From NCBI RefSeq assembly GCF_900176035.1, contig NZ_FWWT01000017.1, positions 86,974 to 150,973 on the forward strand: a stretch of 64,000 bases of DNA. The letters run 5' to 3'. The notes beneath the pieces were generated by a model. The model was not told the DNA's origin, searched no databases, and saw only the letters and a program-made list of their open reading frames with translations. This stretch comes from Desulfonispora thiosulfatigenes DSM 11270. GTDB taxonomy: Bacteria; Bacillota; Peptococcia; Peptococcales; Desulfonisporaceae. This document shows positions 1 through 9,273 of this stretch, piece by piece. The first letter of the stretch is position 1. The number at the start of each line of letters is the position of its first letter. The translations under genes were made by a program, and so were the position numbers.

Positions 1-215
1 ATAAAAATTACCTTAGTAATAATACCAAAGATAGCTAAGGTATAAAAATGACTCTCTCCCGTAGTATAACCTAGATAAATAGAAATACAACTTATCGCTA
101 GCGACTGAAGAGCGAAGGTTTGGGTTAATAATTTTATTCTGCGAAAACCAGACATAAATATTGCTGAAGTAAGGATTATCGCAATCAAAATTTCTAATTG
201 AGGTGTTTCTACCAT
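1..215 (-). CDS. hyfE: Hydrogenase-4 subunit E-like membrane protein (partial)
   Basis: The 5' part of a minus-strand gene that runs off the left edge (71 codons seen). It begins ATG at 215 behind AAAGGAGG, 12 bases after the hyfC stop, so it is cotranscribed with hyfC and hyfB. The visible protein starts MVETPQLEILIAIILTSAIF and then has a basic turn (GFRRIKLL) and a second hydrophobic segment, the layout of HyfE (NuoK/MnhC-like). In the family this is one of the small membrane subunits of group 4 NiFe hydrogenases. The call rests on order (B-C-E) and hydrophobicity; HyfD is not found between C and E. Confidence 0.7.
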   Translation of the reverse strand, partial: MVETPQLEILIAIILTSAIFMSGFRRIKLLTQTFALQSLAISCISIYLGYTTGESHFYTLAIFGIITKVIF

Positions 216-227
216 GAGAATCCTCCT

Positions 228-1157
228 TTACATAAAATAGTTGATAGTTAAGGCTACCATAGCAACAGAAAATGCAGAGGCTAATAATTCAGGTACACGA
301 AATAGCCTGAATTTAGCCATAGAAGTTTCTAAAATGGCGATAATAAACAAGATGCTAATTAGTTTAAGACTAAAGAAAAGCATCCCTTTAAAAATTGAGG
401 CAATAGATAAAGATTCGGCAATTCCAAAAGGAATAAAGCCATTGATAAATAGGGTTAAGAAGATTATAAATTTTAAATAACTAGAATATTCAATTAGGGC
501 TAAATCACTACCAGACAAATCAAGAACCATAGCCTCATGAATCATGGTTAATTCTAAATGTGTTTCAGGATTATCCACAGGAACTCTAGCATTTTCAGCT
601 AAGATAACTATTAAGAAAGCAATCCCAGTCATAATATGAGCCACAGTATAGTTATTCAGCGTATTATTGATATGAGCTATTTCAAAAAAATTAAAGCTAT
701 TAGTTTGAAAATATAAAAAGGTGATAATCAAAAACACAACGGGTTCTGCTAAAGTAGAAATAAACATTTCCCTACTTGCCCCTAAGTCTCCAAAACCACT
801 AGCGCAGTCTAAACCAAGCAAAACGTTTAAAAATTTCATAATACTTAATAAGAAAAAAATCATAAATATGTGACCAAAATAATTATGAGGTAAAGTATAA
901 AAAACAGGAATTAAAAAAGCCGTGGTAATAGCTGCCGCAAAGGAAAGAACAGGAGTTAAGAGCGTTATAAAAGAACTACTGTCAGAAATAAATCTTCCTT
1001 TTCGAAACAATTTAATAAGATCAAAGTATATTTGAAGGATAGGTATCCCTTTGTAACCTCTTAAAAATGCTTTAAACTTTTTTAAGATAGCAATAAATAA
1101 AGGAGTAAAAAGTATTAGTAAAATACTTTGAAAAAAGCACATTAAACTATAAGTCAT
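228..1157 (-). CDS. hyfC: Group 4 NiFe-hydrogenase membrane subunit HyfC/HycD (NuoH-like)
   Basis: 309-residue membrane protein of the respiratory complex I NuoH / HycD / HyfC family, the subunit that anchors the hydrogenase peripheral arm to the membrane. Visible family motifs are GYKGIPILQ (about 34-42), GASRE (126-130) and ENARVPVDNPETHLE (188-202), followed by MIHEAMVLDLSG; about eight hydrophobic segments are present. The start ATG follows AAGGAGG and lies 10 bases after the hyfB stop, so translation is probably coupled in one hyfB-hyfC-hyfE operon. The catalytic subunits (HyfG/HyfI) are not in the window, so whether the complex is formate- or ferredoxin-linked cannot be told. Confidence 0.9.
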   Translation of the reverse strand: MTYSLMCFFQSILLILFTPLFIAILKKFKAFLRGYKGIPILQIYFDLIKLFRKGRFISDSSSFITLLTPVLSFAAAITTAFLIPVFYTLPHNYFGHIFMIFFLLSIMKFLNVLLGLDCASGFGDLGASREMFISTLAEPVVFLIITFLYFQTNSFNFFEIAHINNTLNNYTVAHIMTGIAFLIVILAENARVPVDNPETHLELTMIHEAMVLDLSGSDLALIEYSSYLKFIIFLTLFINGFIPFGIAESLSIASIFKGMLFFSLKLISILFIIAILETSMAKFRLFRVPELLASAFSVAMVALTINYFM

Positions 1158-1167
1158 GAGAACCTCC

Positions 1168-2934
1168 TTAGATAAAATTTATAACCAAGATTAAAGTAAC
1201 AATTAGAGAAACAAAGATATATAAAATATTTAACTGTATTCTACCGTAATTTACCTTATCAATAATTTTTGATAAGAAATAAATAATGCTAATGACACCT
1301 TTATAAATATAAGTTTCAATTATATCTATCGTTTTTTGTTCAACATGAACAGTAGTATCAATGGAAATTTCTTTCTTATATCCTACATAATTACCTAAAA
1401 CTCTTGTTAGAGGCTGAGAAAAACCGTCTCCAGAATACTGTAATTTTGATGTTACATTATTAAAACCACAAGCCCAAGTTTTATTAGTAGATTTAATAGT
1501 TCGTTTATTAGTAATATTGGTTAAGACAAAGGTCAATAAAACAATGGCAAGAAATACAAAGATAACAATAGTTAATTCGTTACTTAATATTATAAGTGGT
1601 ACATCAAAAGTAGTTTGTAAAATAGAAGATGATACAGTATTTGCAATTTTATTAACAGCTAAAGGAGCAAATAGTCCCAAAAGAAGAGCATAAAGACTAG
1701 TAATACCTAATGCAGAATTCATAGAAGGTGGAATTTTGTGAGTATCTATGGCTTTAGATGTCCTAGGTTCACCTAAATATGTTATCCCAAAACTTTTAAC
1801 TGCCGCATACATAGCTCCTGCACTAGTAAGGGCTAAGAGAATTCCACATCCAATAATGAGAAAGATTAATTCAGTACTTGTTATAGAATTAAGTGCACTA
1901 ATAAAGCTTTTAAAGATTAAAACTTCACTAGCAAAACCATTAAGAGGAGGTAAGGAAGAAACTGCTATTGTTCCGATAAATGCACAATAAGTAGCAAACT
2001 TCATTTTTCGCTGCAAGCCACCTAGTTCATCCATATTTTGAGTACCAGTACTATATATAACACTACCCACACTCATAAAAAGAATACTTTTAAAAACAGT
2101 ATGGTTTAAGGAATGAAATAAAGCAGCGCTTAAAGCTATGATAGCTAAGATATGCTGATTTTCACTTTTAAATATTATAGAAAGCCCAATAGCTGCAAAA
2201 ATAATACCGACATGTTCTGCGCTAGAATAAGATAACAATCTTTTTATATCCTTTTGCATAAGAGCATTGAGTATTGAATAGATAGCAGTAATTATTCCAA
2301 CTATCATCACGATAAGGCCTAAATTAGAATAAAAATCTCCTATAAAATCAAAGCACACTCTTATAAAACCATAGATAGACATTTTGGCCATTAAACTTGA
2401 CATAAGTGCAGAAACATTTGATGGTGCTGCAGGGTAAGCTTTTGGAATCCAAGCATGAAAAGGTAATAATCCTGCTTTTGCACCAAAGCCAAATAAGGCT
2501 AAAAAAAAGAGCAATGTTTGTTGACTGCTTGTTAAAAGGTTTGTTTTTTGGCTAATTTCAGAAAATTCAAATGAACCTGTGTACTTATAAAGGCATGCAA
2601 ACATTACCATTAGAAAAAGTCCGCTGATATGTGTCATGATGAAGTACATGATTCCAGATGTAATGTTTGTGCTTTTTTTATATTCATAGATAACTAAGAA
2701 AAACGAAAGCGTTGACATTAACTCCCAAAAAACTAAGAAAACAATACTATTATTTGCTAATGCTACTCCTAGCATAGAAAGAATAAAAAGTAATGTCATG
2801 GCAAGTATATATTTAATAGAATATTCACCACTATATTGTTTAACAAATCCTATAGAGTAGATCCAAACAGGTATAGCAGTAAAACAGATTAAAAAGGCAA
2901 AAAAAATTGACAGATTGTCAGTTAATAAAAACAT
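1168..2934 (-). CDS. hyfB: Hydrogenase-4 proton/sodium-pumping subunit HyfB (NuoL/ND5-like)
   Basis: 588-residue polytopic antiporter-like subunit of a membrane-bound NiFe hydrogenase. The Proton_antipo_M core is recognisable: FWE at about 69-71 and GAKAGLLPFHAWIPKAYPAA at about 151-170, with the conserved Glu and Lys residues expected for ion translocation. The open frame extends to 2964, but AGGAAGGAG (2941-2949) sits six bases before the internal ATG at 2934, so I take that as the start. It is the first gene of the operon; no HyfA-type ferredoxin subunit precedes it, since the next gene upstream (ilvD) is divergent. A promoter TTGGTA-17-TATAAT lies just upstream. Confidence 0.9.
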   Translation of the reverse strand: MFLLTDNLSIFFAFLICFTAIPVWIYSIGFVKQYSGEYSIKYILAMTLLFILSMLGVALANNSIVFLVFWELMSTLSFFLVIYEYKKSTNITSGIMYFIMTHISGLFLMVMFACLYKYTGSFEFSEISQKTNLLTSSQQTLLFFLALFGFGAKAGLLPFHAWIPKAYPAAPSNVSALMSSLMAKMSIYGFIRVCFDFIGDFYSNLGLIVMIVGIITAIYSILNALMQKDIKRLLSYSSAEHVGIIFAAIGLSIIFKSENQHILAIIALSAALFHSLNHTVFKSILFMSVGSVIYSTGTQNMDELGGLQRKMKFATYCAFIGTIAVSSLPPLNGFASEVLIFKSFISALNSITSTELIFLIIGCGILLALTSAGAMYAAVKSFGITYLGEPRTSKAIDTHKIPPSMNSALGITSLYALLLGLFAPLAVNKIANTVSSSILQTTFDVPLIILSNELTIVIFVFLAIVLLTFVLTNITNKRTIKSTNKTWACGFNNVTSKLQYSGDGFSQPLTRVLGNYVGYKKEISIDTTVHVEQKTIDIIETYIYKGVISIIYFLSKIIDKVNYGRIQLNILYIFVSLIVTLILVINFI

Positions 2935-2973
2935 ATATTTCTCCTTCCTGAAAAGTTTTTTCATAACAATTTA

Positions 2974-3002
2974 ATTATATATTGTATTAGTAGGGTTACC
3001 AA
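2974..3002 (-). promoter_or_regulatory. Sigma-A-type promoter of the hyf operon
   Basis: On the minus strand TTGGTA (2997-3002), a 17-base spacer and TATAAT (2974-2979) form a near-consensus vegetative promoter. Transcription would start near 2966, about 30 bases before the hyfB ATG, leaving a very short leader with the AGGAAGGAG ribosome site. Confidence 0.6.
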
Positions 3003-3250
3003 GATTAAAATAACTTTAAATTAGGTATAAAACCTTGAAATAGACGGTGTAGAGTAAAAGGATAGTGAGTTGCTTTAATTACCTTCAAAATATTGCTGTT
3101 TTCATTAGTTTTAAACGATATTAAAAAGGTTTATAATATTCCCTACTTAATATTATAAATTAACAGTAGAAAAAACTCCATTGTTATAGTATAGTATATT
3201 AAAAAATCACTCTTTTATATAACTGAATCTTTTAAATAGGGGGAAAAGTT
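3003..3250. other. Divergent intergenic region between hyfB and ilvD
   Basis: Very A+T-rich spacer. I see no T-box motif, riboswitch, terminator or short ORF with a convincing ribosome site. ilvD probably starts from the TA-rich stretch around 3160-3199 (TTAACA, then several overlapping TATAGT), but the spacing is ambiguous. The ilvD ribosome site is AGGGGG at 3237-3242. Confidence 0.3.
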
Positions 3251-4927
3251 ATGAATAGTCATCAAATTACAAAAGGAATTGCTAGAGCTCCTCACCGTTC
3301 GTTATTATATGCAACTGGTTATTTACCGGAGGATTTAGAAAAACCTCTAATCGCAGTTGTTAATGCTCACAATGAAATTATACCAGGGCATTTTCATTTA
3401 AATGAAATCACTCAGGCAGTAAAATTAGGTGTAGCAGCAGCTGGCGGAACCCCTATGGAATTCCCTGCAATTGGTATTTGTGATGGAATTGCCATGAATC
3501 ATAGTGGAATGAGATACCCACTAGCAAGTAGAGAATTAATTGCTGATTCAATTGAAGCTATGGTAATAGGACATAAATTTGACGGTATGGTTTTAGTTGG
3601 TAATTGTGATAAAATTGTACCAGGAATGTTAATGGCAGCAGCTCGTTTAAATATTCCTTCCATATATATTAGTGGAGGTCCAATGCTTCCAGGTAGATAT
3701 AATGGAGAAGATACAGATTTAATTAAAGGAGCATTTGAAGCTGTAGGTGCATGTGCAAGTGGTAAAATCACTGAAGATGAATTAGAAGAAATGACGCAAA
3801 AGGCTTGTCCTACTTGTGGAAGCTGTGCTGGAATGTATACAGCTAATACTATGAACTGCTTAGCTGAAGCTTTAGGTATTGCACTACCTGGAAATGGAAC
3901 TATACCTGCTTCTTATGGGGCAAGAAGAGGATTAGCAAAAAGAGCCGGTCTTAGAATAGTTGATTTAGTGCAAAAGGAAATTAAACCAAGAGATTTATTC
4001 ACTAAAGAAGCTTTTTGTAATGCAGTAACTTTAGATATGGCAATAGGTGGTTCAAGTAATACAGTACTTCATTTACTAGCTATTGCAAGACAAGCAGAAG
4101 TTGATTTTGGTTTAGAAGAATTTGATCGCATTAGTGGTATTACTCCAAATATATGTAAATTAAATCCTTCTGGAGAACATAGAATTACTAATTTATATGA
4201 AGCAGGCGGGATATCTGCAGTACTAAAAAGATTATTAGATGCTTCCTTAATAGATGGAAATCAAAAATCAGTTACGGGTTATACTATCGCTGAAAATGTG
4301 AAAGATGCTAAAGTTTTTGATGAAGAAGTTATTAGAACTTTAGATAATGCTTATTCAAAAACAGGTGGAATAGCGGTGCTAAGAGGAAACCTTGCTCCTG
4401 AAGGTGCAGTAGTTAAGCAATCGGGAGTGGCGAAGGAAATGCTGACTCATGAAGGACCAGCTAGAGTATTTAATTCAGAAGAAGAAGCCTTTGAATCAAT
4501 TATGAGTGGAAAAATTAACAAAGGTGATGTAGTTGTTATTCGCTATGAAGGACCAAAAGGTGGACCAGGTATGAGAGAAATGCTAAGTCCAACTTCTTCA
4601 ATAATTGGTCAAGGACTAGATAAAGAAGTAGCTTTAATTACAGATGGAAGATTCTCTGGTGGAACAAGGGGAGCAGCTATTGGTCATGTTTCTCCTGAAG
4701 CAGCTGAAGGTGGAACTATTGGCCTCATAGAAGAAGGAGATATTATCCAAATAGATATTGTTAATCGTAAGTTAGATGTAAAGGTTTCAGAGGAAGAATT
4801 AGTTAAAAGAAAAGAAAAGTGGGTAAAACCTAAAACTAATACTTTTGCTAATTCTTATTTAAAAAGATACGCAGCACTTGTGACATCAGCTAGCACAGGA
4901 GCTTCAATGAGAGACGATTTTGAATAA
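3251..4927 (+). CDS. ilvD: Dihydroxy-acid dehydratase
   Basis: 558 residues, the usual length. It dehydrates 2,3-dihydroxy-isovalerate and 2,3-dihydroxy-3-methylvalerate to the 2-keto acids in valine, isoleucine and (through valine) leucine and pantothenate synthesis. Cluster-binding motifs are visible: [13 protein letters not shown] (75-87), GNCDK (117-121) and [18 protein letters not shown] (186-203); the C-terminal half has [14 protein letters not shown] and [11 protein letters not shown]. It is monocistronic here, away from other ilv/leu genes, with its own ribosome site (AGGGGG) and a following terminator. Oxygen-sensitive Fe-S enzymes of this kind fit an anaerobe. Confidence 0.97.
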   Translation: MNSHQITKGIARAPHRSLLYATGYLPEDLEKPLIAVVNAHNEIIPGHFHLNEITQAVKLGVAAAGGTPMEFPAIGICDGIAMNHSGMRYPLASRELIADSIEAMVIGHKFDGMVLVGNCDKIVPGMLMAAARLNIPSIYISGGPMLPGRYNGEDTDLIKGAFEAVGACASGKITEDELEEMTQKACPTCGSCAGMYTANTMNCLAEALGIALPGNGTIPASYGARRGLAKRAGLRIVDLVQKEIKPRDLFTKEAFCNAVTLDMAIGGSSNTVLHLLAIARQAEVDFGLEEFDRISGITPNICKLNPSGEHRITNLYEAGGISAVLKRLLDASLIDGNQKSVTGYTIAENVKDAKVFDEEVIRTLDNAYSKTGGIAVLRGNLAPEGAVVKQSGVAKEMLTHEGPARVFNSEEEAFESIMSGKINKGDVVVIRYEGPKGGPGMREMLSPTSSIIGQGLDKEVALITDGRFSGGTRGAAIGHVSPEAAEGGTIGLIEEGDIIQIDIVNRKLDVKVSEEELVKRKEKWVKPKTNTFANSYLKRYAALVTSASTGASMRDDFE

Positions 4928-4960
4928 AAATATTAAATAATATAGAATATGGAAATGCTA

Positions 4961-4999
4961 AAGAAGCAGAGGATTAATTTACCTTCTGCTTCTTTTTTG
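4961..4999 (+). terminator. Intrinsic terminator of ilvD
   Basis: AAGAAGCAGA (4961-4970) pairs with TCTGCTTCTT (4985-4994) around a 14-base loop, followed by a T-rich run (TTTTGTTTTTG). Confidence 0.8.
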
Positions 5000-5050
5000 T
5001 TTTTGTTTTGATTCATTTATATTTTAATTTTAATTGGAGGCTAATTTTAA

Positions 5051-5722
5051 ATGGATGAAAGATTAAATAAAAAGGCAATTTTATTTTTAATAATTATAAT
5101 TACTATCTTTGTTTTTTGGTCAGGTGGAAAATATCATGAATGGAGAACGGCAAAGGATGACATTCAAATAGAAAATGAACTAGACGAAGAGGAATTAGAA
5201 GAAGATGAAATAAATGAAGACGATGCGAAGGATAATGAAACTAAAAGTTCTTATATTATGGTACATGTTTTCGGAGCAGTACATAAACCTGGTATATATG
5301 AACTGCCAGAAGGGGCAAGGGTTGAAGATGCTTTAAACTTAGCTCAGCCAACTGTAGAAGCTTTAATCGATAAATATTTAAATAGAGCTAAAATATTAGA
5401 AGATGAAGAGCCTATCTTTGTTCCAAGTGCGGCAGATATAATAGAAGATGAAAATTTAGAGTCCATGCCAGTTATGGCTGATGGTTTTAACCCTTTAAAT
5501 ACCGAAGGAAGGGGCACAACAAATAAGGATCAAATAAATATTAATAAAGCCTCAGCATCAGAGTTACAAAGCTTACCAGGAATAGGGCAAGTAAAAGCAG
5601 ATGCTATTATTGAATACAGAAATAGCAATGGTAACTTTAAATCAATTGAAGAAATTACAAATGTTAAAGGAATAGGAGCGGCAACTTTAGAAAAATTAAA
5701 AGATAAGATTTCAGTGCGGTGA
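5051..5722 (+). CDS. comEA: Competence DNA receptor ComEA
   Basis: 223 residues: one membrane anchor (about 9-24), an acidic linker (about 37-65, ELDEEELEEDEIN), an SLBB domain (about 68-126, VHVFGAVHKPGIYELPEGAR) and a C-terminal helix-hairpin-helix domain (161-222) with LPGIGQVKA and VKGIGAAT. ComEA is the membrane-bound receptor that binds incoming double-stranded DNA outside the cell and hands it to ComEC. GGAGG lies nine bases before the ATG. It is followed 26 bases later by comEC, the usual pairing; a transformation pilus operon is not in the window. Confidence 0.93.
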   Translation: MDERLNKKAILFLIIIITIFVFWSGGKYHEWRTAKDDIQIENELDEEELEEDEINEDDAKDNETKSSYIMVHVFGAVHKPGIYELPEGARVEDALNLAQPTVEALIDKYLNRAKILEDEEPIFVPSAADIIEDENLESMPVMADGFNPLNTEGRGTTNKDQININKASASELQSLPGIGQVKADAIIEYRNSNGNFKSIEEITNVKGIGAATLEKLKDKISVR

Positions 5723-5748
5723 AATAATAGTCGTTCTGGAGGAAACAA

Positions 5749-8031
5749 ATGAATGTTGAAAGAAAAATAGTGAATTTTACTTTAGTTTATATTGTGGGAA
5801 TAATTGTAGGTTTTAATAATTTATATTTAGCCTGTACTTTAATTTTTTGCGGGATTTGTTTAAGTCTAGGAATGGTGAAAATTCACAAAAATTACCTTAA
5901 GGTAATTTTCATCTTATTGCCTTTAATTTTAGGTATTGTGATAGTCAATCTACATAATATTGTTGATGAAAGCTTAGCTCCTTGGGAAGGAGAAAACGTT
6001 GAAGTTACCGGGAAAATAAAACCTAAAATACTAAGTAATAATAGATATATAATTGAACTAGAAAAAATCAATAAGACAAAATTAAAAAATAAGCCACTTG
6101 TCTTAATCCAATTTAAGAAAGATTGTCCTGAATATTTTTCGTGGAATGATAAAGTTAAATTAAAGGGTAAATTAAATGGTTTAAAAGTAGCGACAAATCC
6201 GGGACAATTTTCAGAAAAGGATTATTGGAGTAAACAAAAGGTCTACCAGAAAATATATGTTTTAGAAAAAGGAGAAGTATTAAAGCAAGGTACAGGCTTT
6301 TTTGCGTACACCTTTAAATTTAGAGAAAAAGTAGCTAAAAAGATAGTAGATCTCTTTCCAGAAAAGCAAAGTGGGATAATTTTAGGTATAATTTTAGGAG
6401 ATAAAAGCAATTTAGATGAGCATTATTATGACCTTTTTCAAAAATTAGGCATTGTCCATATTTTTGCAGTTTCAGGTCTACATGTAGGATATATTTTAGG
6501 GGCATATCTTTTATTAAGTAAGGTTTGTAAAATTTCACCAACATTCAATTTGTTTTTTGCAATAATACTTTTGTTTTTTTATAGTTTAATTACAGGTCTC
6601 AGCCCATCAGTTATAAGAGCTTCTTTAATGAGCATATTAGTGCTACTGGGGACTAATTTGCTTAAGTATAAGGACTTTTATACAATTATTGCAAGTAGTG
6701 CTTTAGTAATTTTAATTTTCAATCCTTTAGCTTTATTTACGATTAGTTTTCAATTATCTTTTATAACCGTGTGGGGACTAGTTTATTTTAGTCAAATTAC
6801 CCGGGAAATATTTGTTCGTTTTCCGTCGAAAATAAGGGAAATATTGTCTATTTCTCTTGCGGCACAAATAGCTTCTTTGCCTATTGTAGTTTATTATTTT
6901 AATTTAATCTCATTTGTAGCACCATTAGTAAATGTTTTGATTGTTGGCATAGTATCTGTTCTTGTACCTTTATTATTGGCTACAATACTCATTTCTTTTG
7001 GATCAACTTTAGTAGTTAGTCCCTTAATCTTTTTCTGTAATGTATTATTAGATGGGATTATGCTGTTTAGCGATCTAATTATGAAGATATTTTCATCAGG
7101 CTATACATTTTTTCCAAGTCCCCCTCTTATAGGGATAATTTTATATTATTTTATTCTGATTTTAATTAGAGAACGAAAAACAATTTATCCTTATATACCT
7201 AAGAAAATTAGAATAATAACTAGTATTATTTTAGTAGTAATTTTGTTATTATTAACTATACCTATTAACCAGGAAATAAGGATGACATTCTTAGATGTAG
7301 GTCAAGGGGATAGCTGTGTCATCCAAACAAATCAAAACAAAAAAATTGTTATAGACGGGGGCCCAGATACTACTACTTTATTTAATTATTTAAAACATAT
7401 TGGTACTAATAAAGTAGATTTAGTTGTATTATCTCATCCAGATTCTGACCATATTAATGGCTTGTTTAAAGTGTTAGAATCTATTAAAGTAAGTACTTTA
7501 TTAGTACCTCCAGATGCGTATAACAATGAAGCTTTACAAGAACTAAAAAATATAGCTAAGAAAAAAGAAACTAAAATTATCGAAGGTAAACAAGGAATGA
7601 AACTAACTGTTGGAGGTCAAATTATATTAAAGATTATTGCTCCACATCCAAATAACTTAAGTGCACTAGATGTAAATAACGCTTCTATAGTTTTTATTTT
7701 CACTTATGGAAAGCAAGATATCCTATTTACCGGAGATGTTGAAAATAAAGGAATAGAAAAATTTGTTAATCAGCTAGATGAGGTAGAAGTAATTAAAGTG
7801 CCTCATCATGGAAGTAAAAGTTCAGATTCGGCTGAATTATATGATAATACAAATCCAAGTATGGCGATTATTTCTGCAGGTAGAAGTAACCAGTATAATC
7901 ATCCGCATCAAGATATAGTGAAAAAACTCAAGAAAAGAAAAATAGAAACTTTTAGAACTGACAAAAACGGTGCTATTATTTTAAAGGTTAAAAAGGATAG
8001 ACTTAAACCAACTACAACACTAGTTAATTAA
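5749..8031 (+). CDS. comEC: Competence DNA channel ComEC/Rec2
   Basis: 760 residues, full length for the family. The order is N-terminal membrane segments with an extracytoplasmic OB-like part (DUF4131, about 60-150), the multi-membrane Competence domain (about 200-490; HIFAVSGLHVGYILG is the signature) and a C-terminal metallo-beta-lactamase-like domain from about residue 512 (FLDVGQGDSCVIQ, HPDSDHINGL near 563, PHHGSKSSDS near 685). It forms the channel that takes up one DNA strand; the beta-lactamase-like domain is proposed to degrade the other. Ribosome site GGAGG at 5738-5742. Confidence 0.95.
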   Translation: MNVERKIVNFTLVYIVGIIVGFNNLYLACTLIFCGICLSLGMVKIHKNYLKVIFILLPLILGIVIVNLHNIVDESLAPWEGENVEVTGKIKPKILSNNRYIIELEKINKTKLKNKPLVLIQFKKDCPEYFSWNDKVKLKGKLNGLKVATNPGQFSEKDYWSKQKVYQKIYVLEKGEVLKQGTGFFAYTFKFREKVAKKIVDLFPEKQSGIILGIILGDKSNLDEHYYDLFQKLGIVHIFAVSGLHVGYILGAYLLLSKVCKISPTFNLFFAIILLFFYSLITGLSPSVIRASLMSILVLLGTNLLKYKDFYTIIASSALVILIFNPLALFTISFQLSFITVWGLVYFSQITREIFVRFPSKIREILSISLAAQIASLPIVVYYFNLISFVAPLVNVLIVGIVSVLVPLLLATILISFGSTLVVSPLIFFCNVLLDGIMLFSDLIMKIFSSGYTFFPSPPLIGIILYYFILILIRERKTIYPYIPKKIRIITSIILVVILLLLTIPINQEIRMTFLDVGQGDSCVIQTNQNKKIVIDGGPDTTTLFNYLKHIGTNKVDLVVLSHPDSDHINGLFKVLESIKVSTLLVPPDAYNNEALQELKNIAKKKETKIIEGKQGMKLTVGGQIILKIIAPHPNNLSALDVNNASIVFIFTYGKQDILFTGDVENKGIEKFVNQLDEVEVIKVPHHGSKSSDSAELYDNTNPSMAIISAGRSNQYNHPHQDIVKKLKKRKIETFRTDKNGAIILKVKKDRLKPTTTLVN

Positions 8032-8057
8032 AGCACCAAATTAGGAGGTAATATGTT

Positions 8058-9254
8058 TTGTATAAAATACTACGAAATTTATTTTTATGTCTGTTAATAA
8101 TATTAATAGCCGATAAAGCTATAGCAGCTGCTCCCCCAGAAACAAATGGTAAATCCTATATTTTATATGATCCTAGTTCAAATCAAGTATTAGCAGGAAA
8201 GGATGTACATAGGAAACTATTTCCGGCCAGTACAACTAAAATTTTAACTGTAATAATTGCACTTGAAGAAGGAAAACTAAATGATAAAGTAACAATAGGT
8301 GCTAATCCTCCTAAAGCAGAAGGTTCAAAGGTTTATTTAAGAGAAGGTGACCAAGTGACCTTAGAACAACTTGTTAATGCTGCAATGGTTCATTCTGCAA
8401 ATGATGCTGCGTTAGCTATCGCCGAACATATAGGTGGATCTGAAGAAAGTTTCATCAAAATGATGAATAAAAAAGCACAAGAGATTGGATGTAAAGAAAG
8501 TAGTTTTTGCAATCCCCATGGTTTAACAGATGATAAGCATTTAACCTCAGCTTATGATTTAGCCTTAATAGGTAAGTATGCGATGAAAAATCCTACCTTT
8601 AGAGAATTAGCAGGTAAAAAAACTTATAATTGGGTAGGAACAGAGTGGCAAAATAATCTTGTAAATATCAATAAACTATTATGGAAAATGCCAGATAGTA
8701 CAGGAATGAAACCTGGATATACTTCGGAAGCTAAAAATACTTTAGTTGCTTCAGCAAAAAGAAATGGAAGAGAATTAATTTGTGTAATTTTAGGTGTTGA
8801 AACAGGTAATATTTATGATGAAGCTCAAGCTTTTCTGGAATATGGTTTTCAAAACTTTCATAGTATGAGTTTAATGGAAAAGGATAATACCGTAGCTTCA
8901 ATTAAGTTTACTGATACTAAAAATGTAGAACTGCTAGCTGCAAGACCCTTTAATATTTCTATTCCTAGTGGAGAAGAATCTAAATTAGAAAGACAAGTAG
9001 TCCTACAAAAAACCAGTTTACCTGTTAAAAAGGGAGAAATTATAGGGGAATTAATTGTCTCTTTAAATGGACAAGAAAAAGACCGGATACCTTTAAAAGC
9101 AAAGGAAAGTGTAAAGGAACAATATAACCTTTTACAAGGATTTTTAAATGTTATTGCTGTAATATATTTACTGCAAATAGTTGTAAGAATGTACAGAATG
9201 TTTAGTAAAAAACGAAGAAGAGTTTATCGTTACTACAATTCAAAAAATTTATAA
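8058..9254 (+). CDS. dacF: D-alanyl-D-alanine carboxypeptidase, DacF type (S11 family)
   Basis: 398-residue penicillin-binding protein of the S11 family that trims the terminal D-Ala of peptidoglycan stem peptides. It has a signal peptide (about 1-25, cleavage after AIA), the SxxK motif STTK (58-61) and SAN near 112. The third motif, normally KTG, reads KPG (218-220, GMKPGYTSEA). A C-terminal beta domain and a membrane helix (about 357-375) follow. The start is TTG, chosen because AGGAGG (8043-8048) is nine bases upstream; the nearer ATG at 8053 is in another frame and stops after 14 codons. DacF-type enzymes often act in spore cortex synthesis. Confidence 0.88.
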   Translation: MYKILRNLFLCLLIILIADKAIAAAPPETNGKSYILYDPSSNQVLAGKDVHRKLFPASTTKILTVIIALEEGKLNDKVTIGANPPKAEGSKVYLREGDQVTLEQLVNAAMVHSANDAALAIAEHIGGSEESFIKMMNKKAQEIGCKESSFCNPHGLTDDKHLTSAYDLALIGKYAMKNPTFRELAGKKTYNWVGTEWQNNLVNINKLLWKMPDSTGMKPGYTSEAKNTLVASAKRNGRELICVILGVETGNIYDEAQAFLEYGFQNFHSMSLMEKDNTVASIKFTDTKNVELLAARPFNISIPSGEESKLERQVVLQKTSLPVKKGEIIGELIVSLNGQEKDRIPLKAKESVKEQYNLLQGFLNVIAVIYLLQIVVRMYRMFSKKRRRVYRYYNSKNL

Positions 9255-9273
9255 ATATAGTTTTAAGGAGTAA

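Noticed and set aside
2935..3250. T-box or leader attenuator before ilvD
   Set aside because: No T-box consensus, specifier stem or terminator could be found.
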